A stretch of 6,728 nt of DNA. It comes from an uncultured Ruminococcus sp. GTDB lineage: Bacteria; Bacillota; Clostridia; Oscillospirales; CAG-272. Every line of letters begins with the position of its first letter. Positions within the stretch are counted from its first letter, which is position 1. The position numbers and the translations under genes are program-made. The stretch lies in assembly GCA_902797495.1 (NCBI GenBank), contig CADBTH010000019.1:1-6728 (forward strand). The letters run 5' to 3'. This document shows, piece after piece, positions 6,496 to 6,728 of this stretch. Under the pieces are notes generated by a model. It worked only from the letters and a program-made list of their open reading frames with translations. It was not told where the DNA came from and did no database searches.

Positions 6496-6535
6496 AAAAA
6501 AACGCCTTTTGTCAAAAGACAAAAGGCGCTTTTTT
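6496..6535 (-). terminator. Intrinsic terminator of the tRNA transcript (symmetrical, possibly bidirectional)
   Basis: An 11-bp perfect stem (6503-6513 with 6518-6528) around a 4-nt loop. On the minus strand it is followed by seven T residues (6496-6502) and comes directly after the CCA end of tRNA-Glu. On the plus strand it is followed by C and six T residues (6530-6535), so it could also stop rightward transcription through the hairpin chain. Confidence 0.9.
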
Positions 6536-6537
6536 GT

Positions 6538-6612
6538 TGGTGACCCGTGGGAGAATCGAACTCCCGTTACCGCCGTGAAAGGGCGGTGTCTTAGCCGCTT
6601 GACCAACGGGCC
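6538..6612 (-). tRNA. tRNA-Glu (anticodon UUC), CCA encoded
   Basis: Reading leftward, acceptor GGCCCGT (6606-6612) pairs with ACGGGTC (6542-6548). The D-stem is GTC/GAC. The anticodon stem CCGCC/GGCGG encloses the loop CTTTCAC, giving anticodon TTC, and the T-stem GGGAG/CTCCC encloses TTCGATT. The discriminator base is A (6541) and CCA is encoded at 6538-6540. The anticodon arm with its flanks, ACACCGCCCTTTCACGGCGG, is the standard bacterial tRNA-Glu sequence. It lies 35 bp after tRNA-Met on the same strand and ends just before the terminator, so the two are probably one transcript, perhaps with further tRNAs beyond 6728. Confidence 0.97.
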
Positions 6613-6630
6613 AGGTTTGGCTCGGTAGAT

Positions 6631-6660
6631 ACTTCCGCCTCGCCAAATGGTAGCGGAAGT
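6631..6660. repeat. 8-bp inverted repeat linking the tRNA-Met 3' acceptor strand to a downstream copy of its 5' strand
   Basis: ACTTCCGC at 6631-6638 is the exact inverse of GCGGAAGT at 6653-6660. On the minus strand the tRNA-Met 3' acceptor sequence ACTTCCGC could therefore pair with GCGGAAGT located in the spacer after the tRNA. The spacer copy extends to GGCGGAA (6633-6639), identical to the 5' acceptor strand of tRNA-Met. It may be a remnant of a duplicated tRNA gene or an alternative fold of the precursor. Confidence 0.6.
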
Positions 6661-6724
6661 TGGACTTGAACCCACGACCTATCGGGTATGAACCGATTGC
6701 TCTAGCCAACTGAGCTATTCCGCC
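6648..6724 (-). tRNA. tRNA-Met (anticodon CAU), elongator type, CCA encoded
   Basis: Reading leftward, acceptor GGCGGAA (6718-6724) pairs with TTCCGCT (6652-6658), with a G-U pair at the first position that is usual for elongator Met tRNAs of Firmicutes. The D-stem is GCTC/GAGC. The anticodon stem ATCGG/CCGAT encloses TTCATAC, giving anticodon CAT. The discriminator is A and CCA is encoded at 6648-6650. The anticodon stem lacks the three G-C pairs of initiator tRNA. A lysidine-modified Ile-CAU tRNA is less likely because the GGTTCATACCCG context is that of tRNA-Met. The T-stem GTGGG/CCAAC contains one G-A mismatch (position 51 with 63), which is unusual. Confidence 0.93.
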
Positions 6725-6728
6725 GTAA

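Noticed and set aside
6416..6709. Small open frames overlapping the tRNA genes
   Set aside because: They translate the hairpin chain, the terminator and two tRNAs. None has a ribosome binding site or protein-like composition.
6648..6724. Initiator tRNA-Met or lysidine tRNA-Ile as the identity of the CAT tRNA
   Set aside because: There are no three consecutive G-C pairs in the anticodon stem and no C-A mismatch at the acceptor end as in an initiator. The acceptor and anticodon context match elongator tRNA-Met rather than Ile-CAU.

Overview
The window looks like chromosomal DNA of a Clostridia (Firmicutes) bacterium with moderately high GC, probably a gut or rumen lineage. The grounds are a secreted protein with a C-terminal type I dockerin, a DUF1015 gene, A-G-G-rich ribosome binding sites, near-consensus sigma-A promoters (TTGNNA, 17 bp, TATAAT type), CCA-encoding tRNA genes, and AT-rich gaps between GC-rich genes. 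A genus cannot be named from this.

Layout, left to right. Positions 1-902 (minus) hold the first 300 codons of aspartate kinase (lysC); the C-terminal regulatory region lies off the window. Just upstream of it (925-2844, minus) is a complete half-size ABC exporter, 22 bp away and very probably in the same transcript. Positions 2845-3040 are a divergent control region with two strong back-to-back promoters: one drives the exporter-lysC operon leftward, the other drives a DUF1015 gene (3041-4267, plus) rightward. A strong hairpin terminator (4276-4325) sits between DUF1015 and a convergent minus-strand unit.

That unit (4321-6327, minus) has two genes. The first transcribed is a small protein resembling the C-terminal JAB (MPN) domain of RadC but with the metal-binding HxH residues missing. 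It is followed 21 bp later by a 503-residue secreted dockerin protein with three tandem Ig-like modules. The right end (6392-6724) carries a chain of short hairpins with GAA or GACA loops joined by CATCAT-like linkers, then an intrinsic terminator, then tRNA-Glu(UUC) and tRNA-Met(CAU), both transcribed leftward.

In functional terms the window is mixed: amino acid synthesis (first step of the aspartate family), an exporter of unknown substrate, an uncharacterised conserved protein, an extracellular dockerin protein, and translation RNAs. The least ordinary items are the hairpin chain at 6392-6487, the RadC-like protein without catalytic residues and its coupling to a secreted dockerin protein, and the tRNA-Met gene, which has a mispaired T-stem and a second copy of its 5' acceptor sequence just downstream.
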